DNA of 64,000 bases, from the NCBI GenBank assembly GCA_002148405.1, contig MUGG01000146.1:1-64000 (forward strand). The letters are read 5' to 3'. Shown here piece after piece: positions 35,926-46,000 of the stretch; position 1 is the stretch's first letter, and each line of letters begins with the position of its first letter. This stretch comes from Alkalinema sp. CACIAM 70d. GTDB lineage: Bacteria; Cyanobacteriota; Cyanobacteriia; Leptolyngbyales; Leptolyngbyaceae. The notes beneath the pieces are model-generated. The model had not been told where the DNA came from, did no database searches, and saw only the letters and a program-made list of their open reading frames with translations. A program made the translations under genes and the position numbers.

Positions 35926-36679
35926 GGCCGTCTTTGCTCAATACACAGAATTTTGCAAGCCAAGTTCTATAGTGACACAGGAACTTCATACCCTGGTCAA
36001 AGTTCATTCAAACTGACCGAGTAATTTAGAGGCTAATTTTATTTTGCAATCCTAAAAGTCACCGTTAAAAGGTGCTGTTCAAATCTCTAGCAGCTTTTAC
36101 GGAGATTGGTCGATCGGTTGCATTAGCGAGGTCACGCCATGCAGGTTGTGATCTTGTCGGGTCAGAATAGTCAAGGTTTAGCAAGACTTTATGTTCTCCT
36201 CAAAAAATTTAAAAACACTTAATTACGCTAAGTCTGATGGGAAATCCCCTAGATCCACCAATCTGACTCCATCAGTAGAGTGATCATCTTCAATCGTTAG
36301 ATAGTCGATCGTAGATTTTTCGGAAACCACTCCATGAAGCAAGCTCTCCCTTGGTCAAATTCGTCTATCCTAGCAACGAGATTGAGCGCTGATATCGGGC
36401 GTTGATAGTGAATGCATCCGGATGAATCCGTAGGCATTGTGCTATAGGAAACGGTGGCGATGTGAAGAATGACTTACATTAGGTCAGCTTCTTCAGTAAA
36501 ACCACTGAAATTCTAAAACTCACGCTTAAAAATCGATCGATTCTGAAAAAGAATGGTGAATCCTGTTGGAGTTCTCCAGTTCCATTTCAATCTCCGTTGC
36601 TTAACAATCTTTAGTTGTGCAACGTTTGTAGTTCCTCCCATTTGTCTTGTTCCTCACACCCCAAAGGAGACCTGAAATC
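35926..36679. other. Long noncoding region rnz-spoIID-like
   Basis: About 750 bases separate the two divergent genes. The sequence is A/T rich with isolated GATCG motifs. There are short chance ORFs (for example 27 codons from 36138) without support. A promoter region for both genes is expected. I see no named RNA. Confidence 0.4.
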
Positions 36680-37864
36680 ATGACCCCGCGAACCGCCCTC
36701 CCTTTCCTAGCCTCAGCGCTGAAAATGGCAGGACGGCACGGGTGGCTGACTGCCCTACTGTGGTTAGTCGTCATTGCCCCGGCCCAAGCAGCCCTCGAAC
36801 TCCGTGTCGCGATCGAAGAAAACGTCCCCAGCGTGAAAGTCGGCAGTTCCGTTGATGCCGTTGTTCGCGACGCCGCCTCTGGCCAAGTCCTGGGAAATAT
36901 CCAAGGCATGAACGGCTTTGAAGCCCAACGAGGCGGACGGGGCATTGCGCTGGATAAATGGACGGGAAGTAGCCTCTCGATCGAACCCAAGGATCCCAAC
37001 GGTGTTGTCTGGATTGGCTCCCGTTGGTACCGGGGCAAAGCGGTCTTGGTGCCCACAGGGTCGGGTCTGACCGCAGTCAATCGGGTGGATTTGGAACAAT
37101 ATCTGTACAGCGTCCTCGGCGGCGAAATGAACGGAAATTGGAACCAGGAAGCACTCAAAGCCCAAGCGGTGGCCGCTCGCTCCTATGCCCTTTACCGTCG
37201 CAACCGGGATGGCAATGGCGTCTTTGACCTGTGTGATACAGCTCAGTGTCAGGTCTATCGCGGAGTGCAGGATGAATCTGCGGGCACCCAAGCGGCGGTG
37301 AATGCCACGGCAGGACAAGTCTTGACCTATAAAGGCAAAATTATTGAAGCGCTCTTTCATTCCTCCTCCGGTGGCGCGACGGAAAATGTGGAGGATGTCT
37401 GGGGTTCCTATGTGCCCTACCTGCGGGCCGTCACGGATTATGACGAAACGGCTCCCGTCTTTCAGTGGAGCAAAACCTATAGCCAGAACGAACTGAGCAA
37501 TTTAATTAGTGGTGTAGGTCAGGTGCGGGACGTGCAACCCGTGGGTCAGCCAACGGCAGGCGGACGCTATCGCAAAATGCGCATTGTCGGCGATCGGGGC
37601 CAGCGGGACATCAGCACGGAAGATCTGCGGGATGCGTTGAGCCTGCGGAGTTCCAAATTCACGATCGTCTCCCAGTTCGACCAAACCAAGAGCAATAATA
37701 AGCAGCGCGCCACTAGCTTCGTGGTGCAAGGTCGCGGTTTTGGCCATGGCCTAGGGATGAGCCAGTATGGGGCTCTGGGGTTAGCCAATCGCGGATTAAA
37801 CTACCAACAAATTGTTTTGCATTACTACCAAGGCACCCAGTTAGCCAAAATTGACGTGCGTTAG
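36680..37864 (+). CDS. SpoIID/LytB-domain exported protein
   Basis: The 394-residue protein starts at ATG 36680, preceded by AAAGGAGA. A signal peptide of about 36 residues ends at APAQA. The SpoIID domain is recognised from DLEQYLYSVLGGEMNGNWNQ, LKAQAVAARSYAL, and GFGHGLGMSQYGA near the C terminus. SpoIID is a lytic transglycosylase or amidase enhancer, and cyanobacterial versions likely act in periplasmic peptidoglycan remodelling. It is followed 141 bases later by phoX. Confidence 0.85.
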   Translation: MTPRTALPFLASALKMAGRHGWLTALLWLVVIAPAQAALELRVAIEENVPSVKVGSSVDAVVRDAASGQVLGNIQGMNGFEAQRGGRGIALDKWTGSSLSIEPKDPNGVVWIGSRWYRGKAVLVPTGSGLTAVNRVDLEQYLYSVLGGEMNGNWNQEALKAQAVAARSYALYRRNRDGNGVFDLCDTAQCQVYRGVQDESAGTQAAVNATAGQVLTYKGKIIEALFHSSSGGATENVEDVWGSYVPYLRAVTDYDETAPVFQWSKTYSQNELSNLISGVGQVRDVQPVGQPTAGGRYRKMRIVGDRGQRDISTEDLRDALSLRSSKFTIVSQFDQTKSNNKQRATSFVVQGRGFGHGLGMSQYGALGLANRGLNYQQIVLHYYQGTQLAKIDVR

Positions 37865-37882
37865 GGAATACCCTGCGCTAGA

Positions 37883-37912
37883 GTTAACCCGATGATTATT
37901 CTTTCTTAAATC
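37883..37912 (+). promoter_or_regulatory. Candidate Pho box upstream of phoX-like gene
   Basis: GTTAACCC, GATTATTC and CTTAAATC are spaced by exactly 3 bases. They partly fit the cyanobacterial PhoB box (three 8-bp PyTTAAPyPy(T/A) repeats with 3-bp spacers). The outer two repeats are fair and the middle one is poor. The site is about 95 bases upstream of the phosphatase. Confidence 0.3.
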
Positions 37913-38005
37913 GAGTGTAGCCAGTCTCTTAAAGTCCTGTCCGTATGATTGCGGAAGATGTGGATTTCGTCACTTTCATTTGCGGGACTCCTTTAGAGAT
38001 TGGCT

Positions 38006-40393
38006 ATGACGCACTTAAATCGCAGACAGCTTCTGACCTTCTTTGGGGCAAGCGCGGTCACGACTGCCCTAGCTCCTACAGCTTTGAATCGCTTTTTAGG
38101 GGGGACGGATGCAGCCCTCGCCGCAGACAAGCCCCTGGGCTTTACCCCGGTTCGCTTACCCCATTCCCTGCCGATTTTCAAGGAAACCCCGACTTATTTA
38201 GCATCCTCGATCGGCGTTGGTTCCACGTTGCCTAAAGCGACTGCGTTTGAACAACTCCACTTAAATACCTACTCTCCGATCGACGATGTCGTCGTACCCC
38301 CCGAGTACGAACGCTACGTGATTGTCAGTTGGGGCGATCGGGTGTTCCCAAACAAAGAAGAATATTTTGGTTACAACTGTGACTACACGGGCTACGTCCC
38401 CATTCGCGAAGAGGAAGAAGGCTGGCTGTGGGTAAACCATGAGTACGTCAGCTATCCCATGTCCCGCTTTGCACCGGACACCCCCGCAGATGTCAAAGAT
38501 ACCAGCCTGTATCCTGAATCCGCTCCAGTTGTCTTGGGCGCAGATTTCCCCAATACCCTCGATCGCACCCTGCGGGGAGAATTCCTCTACAACTTAGGCG
38601 GTTCGATCGTTCGGATTAAAAAGCAGAACGATCGGTACCAACCCATCAGCGATCGGAAGAATCGGCGAATCCATGGTCTGTCGGGTCTAGGCATCAACGC
38701 CAGCCGCAAAGACAGCTACGCCAGCATCACCAGTTGGGGAAACAAGTCCTACCAAAAGGGCGATCAAAACTATCTGATCGGAACAGGCCCAGCCGTGAAA
38801 GATGTCTTTGAAGCGGTCAATACCGACGGATTAGGCAACCGCATTATTGGCACGGCCTACAACTGTTCCGGTGGCACCACCCCTTGGGGCACGGTTTTAT
38901 CTGCTGAGGAAAATTTCCAGGGCAGCGCTGATTTCTTTATTGGGGTGACAGAATCAGTCAAACCCAATGGCAGCCAAACCAGCTACACCGCAGGCACGAC
39001 GGGGGCTGAGTTTGGTTTGGTGGGCGAAAAATATGGCTGGATGGTAGAAATTGATCCCGCAGATCCCAACTTCCGTCCTCGTAAACACACGGCCCTGGGA
39101 CGCTTCCGCCACGAAAACATTACCGTGCGGGCTGAGGCGGGTCGTAAGCTGGTGGCCTACATGGGCGACGATCGGCGCGGGGGCCACACCTGGAAATTCG
39201 TCAGCAACGGGACCGTCAGCAATGCCAAGAGCAAAGCCAACAGCCGCCTGTTTGAGAATGGTGTGCTCTACGTTGCGAAGTTTAATCCTCCCAGCAATCC
39301 CCGCCGCCCGGATGAGGGTACCGGCGAATGGATTCCCCTCACTTTGCAGACCCCGACCAATCCGATTTCTCCTAGTGTTTTGTCCAGCGTTGAATTTCAG
39401 GCCCTCGGAGTGGCTCAGCGCAGTGGTCGTTTGCCCTTGCCTCGTCGGAATGGGGTAGCGGGTCAAACCAGCGATGGCGGTACCTTCAACTGCGATACTA
39501 CCAATGAAGCCACCGCCCTTTCCGGTTACCGGAATAAAACCCTGGCAAACTTCTACAGTTCCCAAGGGGCAATCCTGTGTGATGCATTCTTGGCGGCAAA
39601 CTTGGCGGGGGGCACTCCAACGGCTCGTCCAGAGGATTTGGAAATCAATCCCAAGAATCCCCGAGAAGTCTTCATTGCTTATACCGATGGCGCACCGGGG
39701 GGCGATGGCTATCCCGACTCCCGCATTTTCGTCGTCGCTAAGTACTCCGGTGGCAACAACGATACCCAGCAATCCGGTGGACTGTACAAAATTATTGAAG
39801 ACAGTGCAGACAGCACAGGCCGCACCTTTAAGTGGAAGCGGTTAGAACAAGGCGGAGAAGCGGGTTCGATCGATGGCGCAGGCTTCGCCAACGTAGACAA
39901 CCTTGCCTTTGACCAGAAGGGCAACATCTGGGGCGTTACCGATATGTCCACAGGACTCCACAACGGGTTCGAAGTGGGTGCTGCGGGCAAAGTGACCGAG
40001 ATTAGCCATGCCCAGGCGGGGAACGTGTCCAATTATGTCGGCATTTTTGGTAATAACTGGCTGTTCTATATTCCCCTCAAGGGCCAACATGCAGGACAGG
40101 TGGTGCCCTTCGCCTATGGGCCGCCCCGCTGCGAGATGACTGGCCCAACCTTTGTGGGGAATACACTGATTCTTTCAGTGCAACATCCCAGCGAAGACTG
40201 TCCCTACCAACCGCAGGTGAACTTAACCCGATCGGTGGAAATGTTGGCATTGAATGGGTCGATCGTTTACCAAACCCGTACAGTTCCGCGCGGTAGCAAC
40301 TGGCCCAGCAATCTCAAGGGCAACCCCAACGGAGCACCTAAGCCTTCCGTTATCGGAATTCGGCCTAAAAAGTCGGGAGCGAAGTTTGTTTAA
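38006..40393 (+). CDS. PhoX-like alkaline phosphatase (DUF839), Tat-exported
   Basis: The protein has 795 residues from ATG 38006. The N terminus has a twin-arginine signal (NRRQLLTFFGASAV). The rest is a DUF839/PhoX domain. PhoX enzymes are Ca2+/Fe3+ phosphatases that release phosphate from organic phosphates. Supporting segments are WVNHEYVSYPMS, GTVLSAEENF, GRFRHENITVR, YMGDDRRGGHTWKFV and NLAFDQKGNIWGVTD, with several acidic metal ligands. Secretion as a folded protein fits the Tat signal. Close paralogs may hydrolyse other phosphoesters, so the precise substrate is open. Confidence 0.88.
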   Translation: MTHLNRRQLLTFFGASAVTTALAPTALNRFLGGTDAALAADKPLGFTPVRLPHSLPIFKETPTYLASSIGVGSTLPKATAFEQLHLNTYSPIDDVVVPPEYERYVIVSWGDRVFPNKEEYFGYNCDYTGYVPIREEEEGWLWVNHEYVSYPMSRFAPDTPADVKDTSLYPESAPVVLGADFPNTLDRTLRGEFLYNLGGSIVRIKKQNDRYQPISDRKNRRIHGLSGLGINASRKDSYASITSWGNKSYQKGDQNYLIGTGPAVKDVFEAVNTDGLGNRIIGTAYNCSGGTTPWGTVLSAEENFQGSADFFIGVTESVKPNGSQTSYTAGTTGAEFGLVGEKYGWMVEIDPADPNFRPRKHTALGRFRHENITVRAEAGRKLVAYMGDDRRGGHTWKFVSNGTVSNAKSKANSRLFENGVLYVAKFNPPSNPRRPDEGTGEWIPLTLQTPTNPISPSVLSSVEFQALGVAQRSGRLPLPRRNGVAGQTSDGGTFNCDTTNEATALSGYRNKTLANFYSSQGAILCDAFLAANLAGGTPTARPEDLEINPKNPREVFIAYTDGAPGGDGYPDSRIFVVAKYSGGNNDTQQSGGLYKIIEDSADSTGRTFKWKRLEQGGEAGSIDGAGFANVDNLAFDQKGNIWGVTDMSTGLHNGFEVGAAGKVTEISHAQAGNVSNYVGIFGNNWLFYIPLKGQHAGQVVPFAYGPPRCEMTGPTFVGNTLILSVQHPSEDCPYQPQVNLTRSVEMLALNGSIVYQTRTVPRGSNWPSNLKGNPNGAPKPSVIGIRPKKSGAKFV

Positions 40394-40822
40394 GCTGGAT
40401 TGTTTCAGCGTTAAGAGAGTAGCCATGGGGTTCCGCCAAACGACTGAACTTTTGGTAGGCTGCCTAATCATCTTCACTTTTGGCTTAACTTGGGCAACTT
40501 AAATTTAAGCCTCCTGCAAAACAGGGTTGCCATCACAACCATTGCACGGGGTTCATATCACTTGCTCAATCACATGGGATGGGTGCCATTGGCACTTATC
40601 CCTCTTTTTTTGCGTCGGGGGGCACGGACGGAATGGTCGCTTGTAGAATGTTAGCGACTGCCTAGTCGTCGGAATCATTCCATTAGCGCTGTTCAGATAG
40701 CGGCTTAATCACCCACTATCTAGATTTCAGACGCTTTCACAGAATTTTTCCAAATTTGTGGAATTCTTCAGAACATTTCTTGAAGTCAAGGTCAGTACCG
40801 TCGCGAACTGAAGCAGGATGAA
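40394..40822. other. Noncoding interval
   Basis: These 429 bases lie between phoX and the NACHT gene. I see no gene and no strong hairpin. The region probably holds the promoter of the NACHT gene. Confidence 0.4.
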
Positions 40823-42955
40823 ATGGGTGTGTGGGCAAGTACGATGGTGAGTGAACTGAGTGTGATCCTGTTGCAGCGGGGTACTGGTTTGCTTGCGAGT
40901 TCAGACTCCTCCTTGCCGACGTGGTTAGAGCAACTGTTACAAAATTCTCCCCTCGGGTCCGTGGTGGGAACGTTTGTGGCGTTAGCAGGCGCACTGACGT
41001 TTTTGTCTACACAAACGGAAACCATTCAAAAGTTAATTGAATCTTGGCGCACGATCGCAGGCTTCTTTCGATCACCGACACAAACAACTATACCGATCGA
41101 CACCACCGAAAATCGCCGCCGCTTTCTACGGGTGCTGAAAAGTGAAATTGCCCGTCGTCGTCAAGATTCCTTGCACAAGCTGGTGGTGATTGATTTGATG
41201 TTGCAGGATCAGCCTGAACAGGTGGGGCGACTGCAACTTCCCGAGTTAGCCGTTCTTCAGGAATCCCAGGTAGAACGCACTTTAAAAGTCAAGAATCAAC
41301 CCGCTGTGGCGATCGCGAATATGCGAACGCTCTTTGATGTATTTAATCAGGTCGATATTGATGGAAAGTTGTTGATTTTAGGGAGACCGGGTTCGGGCAA
41401 AACAACGGAAATTCTCAAATTTGCAGCGGAGTTAATCGATCGGGCTGAGGCAGACCCTGATGCGGCGATTCCTGTGATTTTGGAACTGTCGTCTTGGCGC
41501 GATGAAGAAAAACCGATCGCCCATTGGATTATGGGGCAACTCAAGAAGCAATACAATGTTCCACTCCCGGTTGCGCAGCAATGGTTGCAAAATGAGCAGT
41601 TAGTACTGCTGCTGGATGGGCTCAATGAATTGGGTTTAGTCCAGCAGGTGAAATGCATCCAGGCTATTAATCATTTTTTAGCAGAAACGGTCTACCCTCA
41701 CTTTATTGTTTGCTGTCGGGAAGAGGAATATCAAGCCGGTGAGGCAAAATTATCGCGGTTGAATGGTGCAATTTATTTACAACCTTTAACAGATACACAA
41801 ATCTATCAATATTTGGAACAAGTCAATCGACTAACCCTTTGGGAGAACATTCAACAGTCCAGAGAACTTAAGGAACTCGCCAGGATTCCGTTATTGCTAA
41901 CAATGATGGTCGCGGTCTACCAAGGGCGAATGATTCATACCCCCCAGGATTTGTTTGATTTATATATTGATCAACGCTTTAGCCAATCGATCGAACAATC
42001 TCAATATCCCTCTGGGCAGGAGCCTTCCCGCGCCCAAACTCGGCAATATTTAATCTGGCTAGCACGACAACTGAAAGCCCAAGCAAAACCAGAATTGTTA
42101 ATCGAGCGCATTCAGCCCAGTTGGTTAGGACAATCCCGCGATCGACTCTGGTATCGATTAAGTTGTGGCGTCATTATTGGACTGTTGTATTTGATGATCA
42201 CCTGGCTAGTTCTATGGCAGTTAGGCTTTGGGTCTGCGGGGCGAGTCTTTGGTGTAATGGTTGCCGGCATGGTGGGCTTTCTCTACGGGGTCTACAGCCG
42301 GGAAAATCTGAATCATTGGTTACTACGATTTAAGATTTTACAACCCCTGATAGACCTATTAGATAATGAAGAAATTGAGCCGATTCAACTAGGTTGGTCA
42401 TGGGAACGGGCTCGATCGGGAGCCATTGCTGGCTCCATGATTGGCTTATTGTTAGGCACGATCGTCATTGGTTTCTTTGCCTATAAGGGCTTCTTTATCA
42501 AAGGTTTTGTCTGGGGTCTCTCTTTTGCGGTGAGTTACGGATTACTCATTGGATTAGTGTCCGGCTTACAGGCAGGAATTCATACCAGCAATGAGCCCAA
42601 TCAAGGCATACGAGAGTCAGCCAGAAATGCGCTAACGATGTTTTTAATCGGGGTGCCCATGGGGATGATTCTGGCAACGATCGGCTTATTTTTGCCCACT
42701 TCCCAGGTAGATTTGCACCTCAATTTCTGGTTGGGAATGGGGTGTGGCTTATTTTCAGCCCTATTAACGGGAGGACTCCCTTGTATTCAACATTTCGTGT
42801 TGCGCGTCTTGCTCTGGCGCAGTGGGGTTATGCCGTGGAACTATGCCCGATTTCTAAACTATGCCCATGACTTACGGTTAATGCAGCGGGTAGGGGGACG
42901 CTATCGGTTTATCCATGAGTTGCTACGGGAACACTTCGCACAGATGAATTCATAA
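40823..42955 (+). CDS. NACHT-domain NTPase with C-terminal membrane helices
   Basis: The 710-residue protein has an N-terminal hydrophobic segment (about 45-62) and a STAND/NACHT NTPase. Walker A is GRPGSGKTT (from residue 187) and Walker B is LVLLLDGLNEL (about 260-270). A winged-helix-like region follows. The last 250 residues hold about six membrane helices with a terminal signature WNYARFLNYAHDLRLMQRVG. This fusion is a known cyanobacterial type. NACHT proteins often sense stress or phage and signal by oligomerising, but no effector domain other than the membrane part is visible. It stands alone. Confidence 0.8.
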   Translation: MGVWASTMVSELSVILLQRGTGLLASSDSSLPTWLEQLLQNSPLGSVVGTFVALAGALTFLSTQTETIQKLIESWRTIAGFFRSPTQTTIPIDTTENRRRFLRVLKSEIARRRQDSLHKLVVIDLMLQDQPEQVGRLQLPELAVLQESQVERTLKVKNQPAVAIANMRTLFDVFNQVDIDGKLLILGRPGSGKTTEILKFAAELIDRAEADPDAAIPVILELSSWRDEEKPIAHWIMGQLKKQYNVPLPVAQQWLQNEQLVLLLDGLNELGLVQQVKCIQAINHFLAETVYPHFIVCCREEEYQAGEAKLSRLNGAIYLQPLTDTQIYQYLEQVNRLTLWENIQQSRELKELARIPLLLTMMVAVYQGRMIHTPQDLFDLYIDQRFSQSIEQSQYPSGQEPSRAQTRQYLIWLARQLKAQAKPELLIERIQPSWLGQSRDRLWYRLSCGVIIGLLYLMITWLVLWQLGFGSAGRVFGVMVAGMVGFLYGVYSRENLNHWLLRFKILQPLIDLLDNEEIEPIQLGWSWERARSGAIAGSMIGLLLGTIVIGFFAYKGFFIKGFVWGLSFAVSYGLLIGLVSGLQAGIHTSNEPNQGIRESARNALTMFLIGVPMGMILATIGLFLPTSQVDLHLNFWLGMGCGLFSALLTGGLPCIQHFVLRVLLWRSGVMPWNYARFLNYAHDLRLMQRVGGRYRFIHELLREHFAQMNS

Positions 42956-43040
42956 GGGATTTGCGGAGCAATCAGGGAACGGCGTACAAATAAAATCTCA
43001 AGTGGATGAGTCGGAGGAAAGGTAGGGGGTTAGAACTTTT

Positions 43041-46000
43041 CTAAACAAGATGATGCACACTGTACAATAGGCTCTCTAACGTATAGGGCTTTTCTAAAAA
43101 CAGTCGAGCACCGACCGCCAATGCTGCTTCTCGGTGTATTGATAACCCACTGACAGCAATGATAACAGCCTGTGGATTCATGCTTTTCAACACTCGGATC
43201 GCCGTGATTCCATCCATGTCTGGCATCATGATGTCAATAATAATCACTTTCACGTCATTGCGATGTTGAGTATACAGTTCGATCGCGTCTATTCCGTTGT
43301 TGGCAACTAAGGTTGTGTATTGATAATGTTCTAGTGAAACTCGAGTGGCTTGCTGCACAGGAATATCATCTTCCACAATTAATACTAATTCTCCCTGGCC
43401 CTGTGGGCAGACTTCTAGGGTTCCCTGAACTTCCAGGGTAGATTCGATCGTAGGGAGATACAGCTTAAACTGACTACCTTGACCCACTTGACTCGCCAGT
43501 TGCAAAAAGCCACCATGGTTTTTGACAATCCCGAGCACCGTCGAAAGGCCTAGCCCAGTGCCCGATCCTGGCTCTTTGGTCGTAAAGAAAGGGTCAAAGA
43601 TCCGATCGCGAATTTCAGGCGGAATTCCCGTCCCGGTGTCCGTGACTGTGAGCAAGACATAATTGCCCACCTGACTATCCAACGTCATCCGAGCAAAGAT
43701 TTCATCCACATAAAAGTTTTCTACGGCTAGGGTGAGTACACCACCATCAGGCATGGCATCCCGCGCATTGACACATAAATTCAGCAGGACCTGATGCAAT
43801 TGGGTGGCATTGGCGGAAACCAGCGCTAGCGGCGTCTTAGGCATCTGTTGGCAAATCTCGATCGATTTGGGAAAAGTCGGTCGGATTACATTAATCACAT
43901 CCTGCACCAGCGGCACTACTTCAACGGGATTCTGCTCCCCACTGGTGCTGCGGGTAAAGGTCAGAATTTGTTGAATCATATCTGCCCCTCGTCTTGCACT
44001 ATCTTCAACAATCTTTAACATCTGTTGGGATTGTTCTACCTGAAAATTCAATGGTTTCAACTGCAAAAGCCTAGAAATGGCTAATATCGGTGTCAGTACA
44101 TTATTTAAATCGTGGGCAATTCCACTCGCTAACGTGCCCAAACTTTCTAGCCGTTGAGCTTGATAGAATTGCGCTTCTAGTAATTTCTTTTCTGTAATAT
44201 CTGTATCGACTGCGAGGATGGATTGGGGTTGTCCTGATTCATCGCGGATTAGTGTCCAGCGAGTTTCTACAGTCACTGTTTTCCCAGTTTTAGTCGTGTT
44301 GTCAATTTCTCCCTGCCAATGACCTGTCTCCGAGACCCGTTGCATAATGGTTTCAATTGAAGCAAATTGATCTTGGAGTAGCTGATCGGCTTGCTGCCCG
44401 ATCGCTTCTGCGGCAGTCCAACCGTACAAGCGCTCAGCGGCTGGATTCCAATAGAGAATCTGGTTATTTAAATCACGGACAAAAATGGCATCGGAGGCAA
44501 TTTCTAGCAAAGCTGCCTGTTCTCGAATTTTTTGTTCCGCTAGTTTACGATCGGTAATATCGGTATGGGTACCAATCACCCGCAATGGTGTCCCATCGGC
44601 AGCCCATTCAATGACCTGCCCCCGATCAAGAATCCATTTATAACTGCCATCTTTGCAACGCATACGATGTTCATTTTTATAAATGGGAGTCTCGCCCCGA
44701 AAATGCTGGTTCAGATCGGCATAGCATTGTTCTCGATCCTCCGGATGCACCCGACTATTCCACTCCTCCAGGGTGTTGCCAATGTCAGAATCCGCATAGC
44801 CGATCATAGCTTTCCATTGAGGGGAAAAGAACACCAAATTGGTCTGCGCATTCCAATCCCAAATTCCATCCCCGGAACCTTCTAGGGCAAATTGCCAACG
44901 GGCTTCACTTTCTCGTAGGGCCTCTTCTGCCAGTTTACGATCGGTGATGTCGATCGCAGTTCCCACAATTCGCACAATTTCACCTTGGTCATTCCGAATG
45001 GGTGAGAGGGTTGTCAATGTCCAGATTATGTGGCCATCAAAAACAATTTTCTCTTCGTAGGAAATACTGGTATTGGCTTGCAGACAACGTTGATAGTTCT
45101 GGCGAAAAAGCACTCCAATTTGACTACCATAAGCCTCTTCTGGCGTTTTCCCTTGCGATTCTTGGCTACTAATGCCCCCATACTGTTCAGCTAAGTGATT
45201 AAAGCCCGCATAGTAAAAATCATTGTCCCGTACATCAATGGCAAAGATAGCTTCATTGGCACCGTTATATACACTAGTCAGAAACGCTTCCCGCTGTTGT
45301 AGCTCAATTTCAATCCGTTTACGATCGGTGATATTGCGACTTAAGGTTGCAAGGGCGATCGGTTCTTCTTGTTCGTCTCGAATACAGACCACGTTGTAAA
45401 TCATCCACAGTGCTTCACCAGTTTGGAAATGGCGAAACCGAATTTCCACCTCTGCCCGTCCATCTCGCAAGACCTGAGGAAAAAATTCATTGATAATAAA
45501 ATCTTGGTCTTCAGGGAAAAAGCAATCTCGCACAGAGAGGTTAGAGAGGCAGGCAACATCAGGAATCCCGAGTATTTGTTTGGCTGCGGCATTAACGTAA
45601 AATGGAACCCAATCCATTCCGCAGATACCAATAAATTCCGAACTATTTTCGGCCAGCGCCACGAATTTGCGGATTTCTAGCTCTGCTTGTTTACGATCTG
45701 TGACATCCTCCGCAATGCCCCCATAGCGATAGACTTGGCCCGATTCATTCCGAATGGCAAAGCCCCAATCCCAAATCCAGCGAACCGTACCATCAGGCCG
45801 AATAATGCGGTATTCCACTGCACTAGAAGCTCCTTGGCGCTGCTGTTGCAGTTTTGTTTGCACCCGATCGCGATCATCAGGATGAATGGCTTCTAACCAG
45901 GAGTCGGGCCGATCTAACAAACTTTGGCGCGATCTCCCCCACACGGTTTCGTAGGACGGACTGACGTAGAGGTTATCGAGGGTCGTGGGATGGGCAATCC

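Noticed and set aside
36641..36660. CCTCACACC string resembling the Yfr1 sRNA core
   Set aside because: Only a short match, without the flanking hairpins and terminator of Yfr1.
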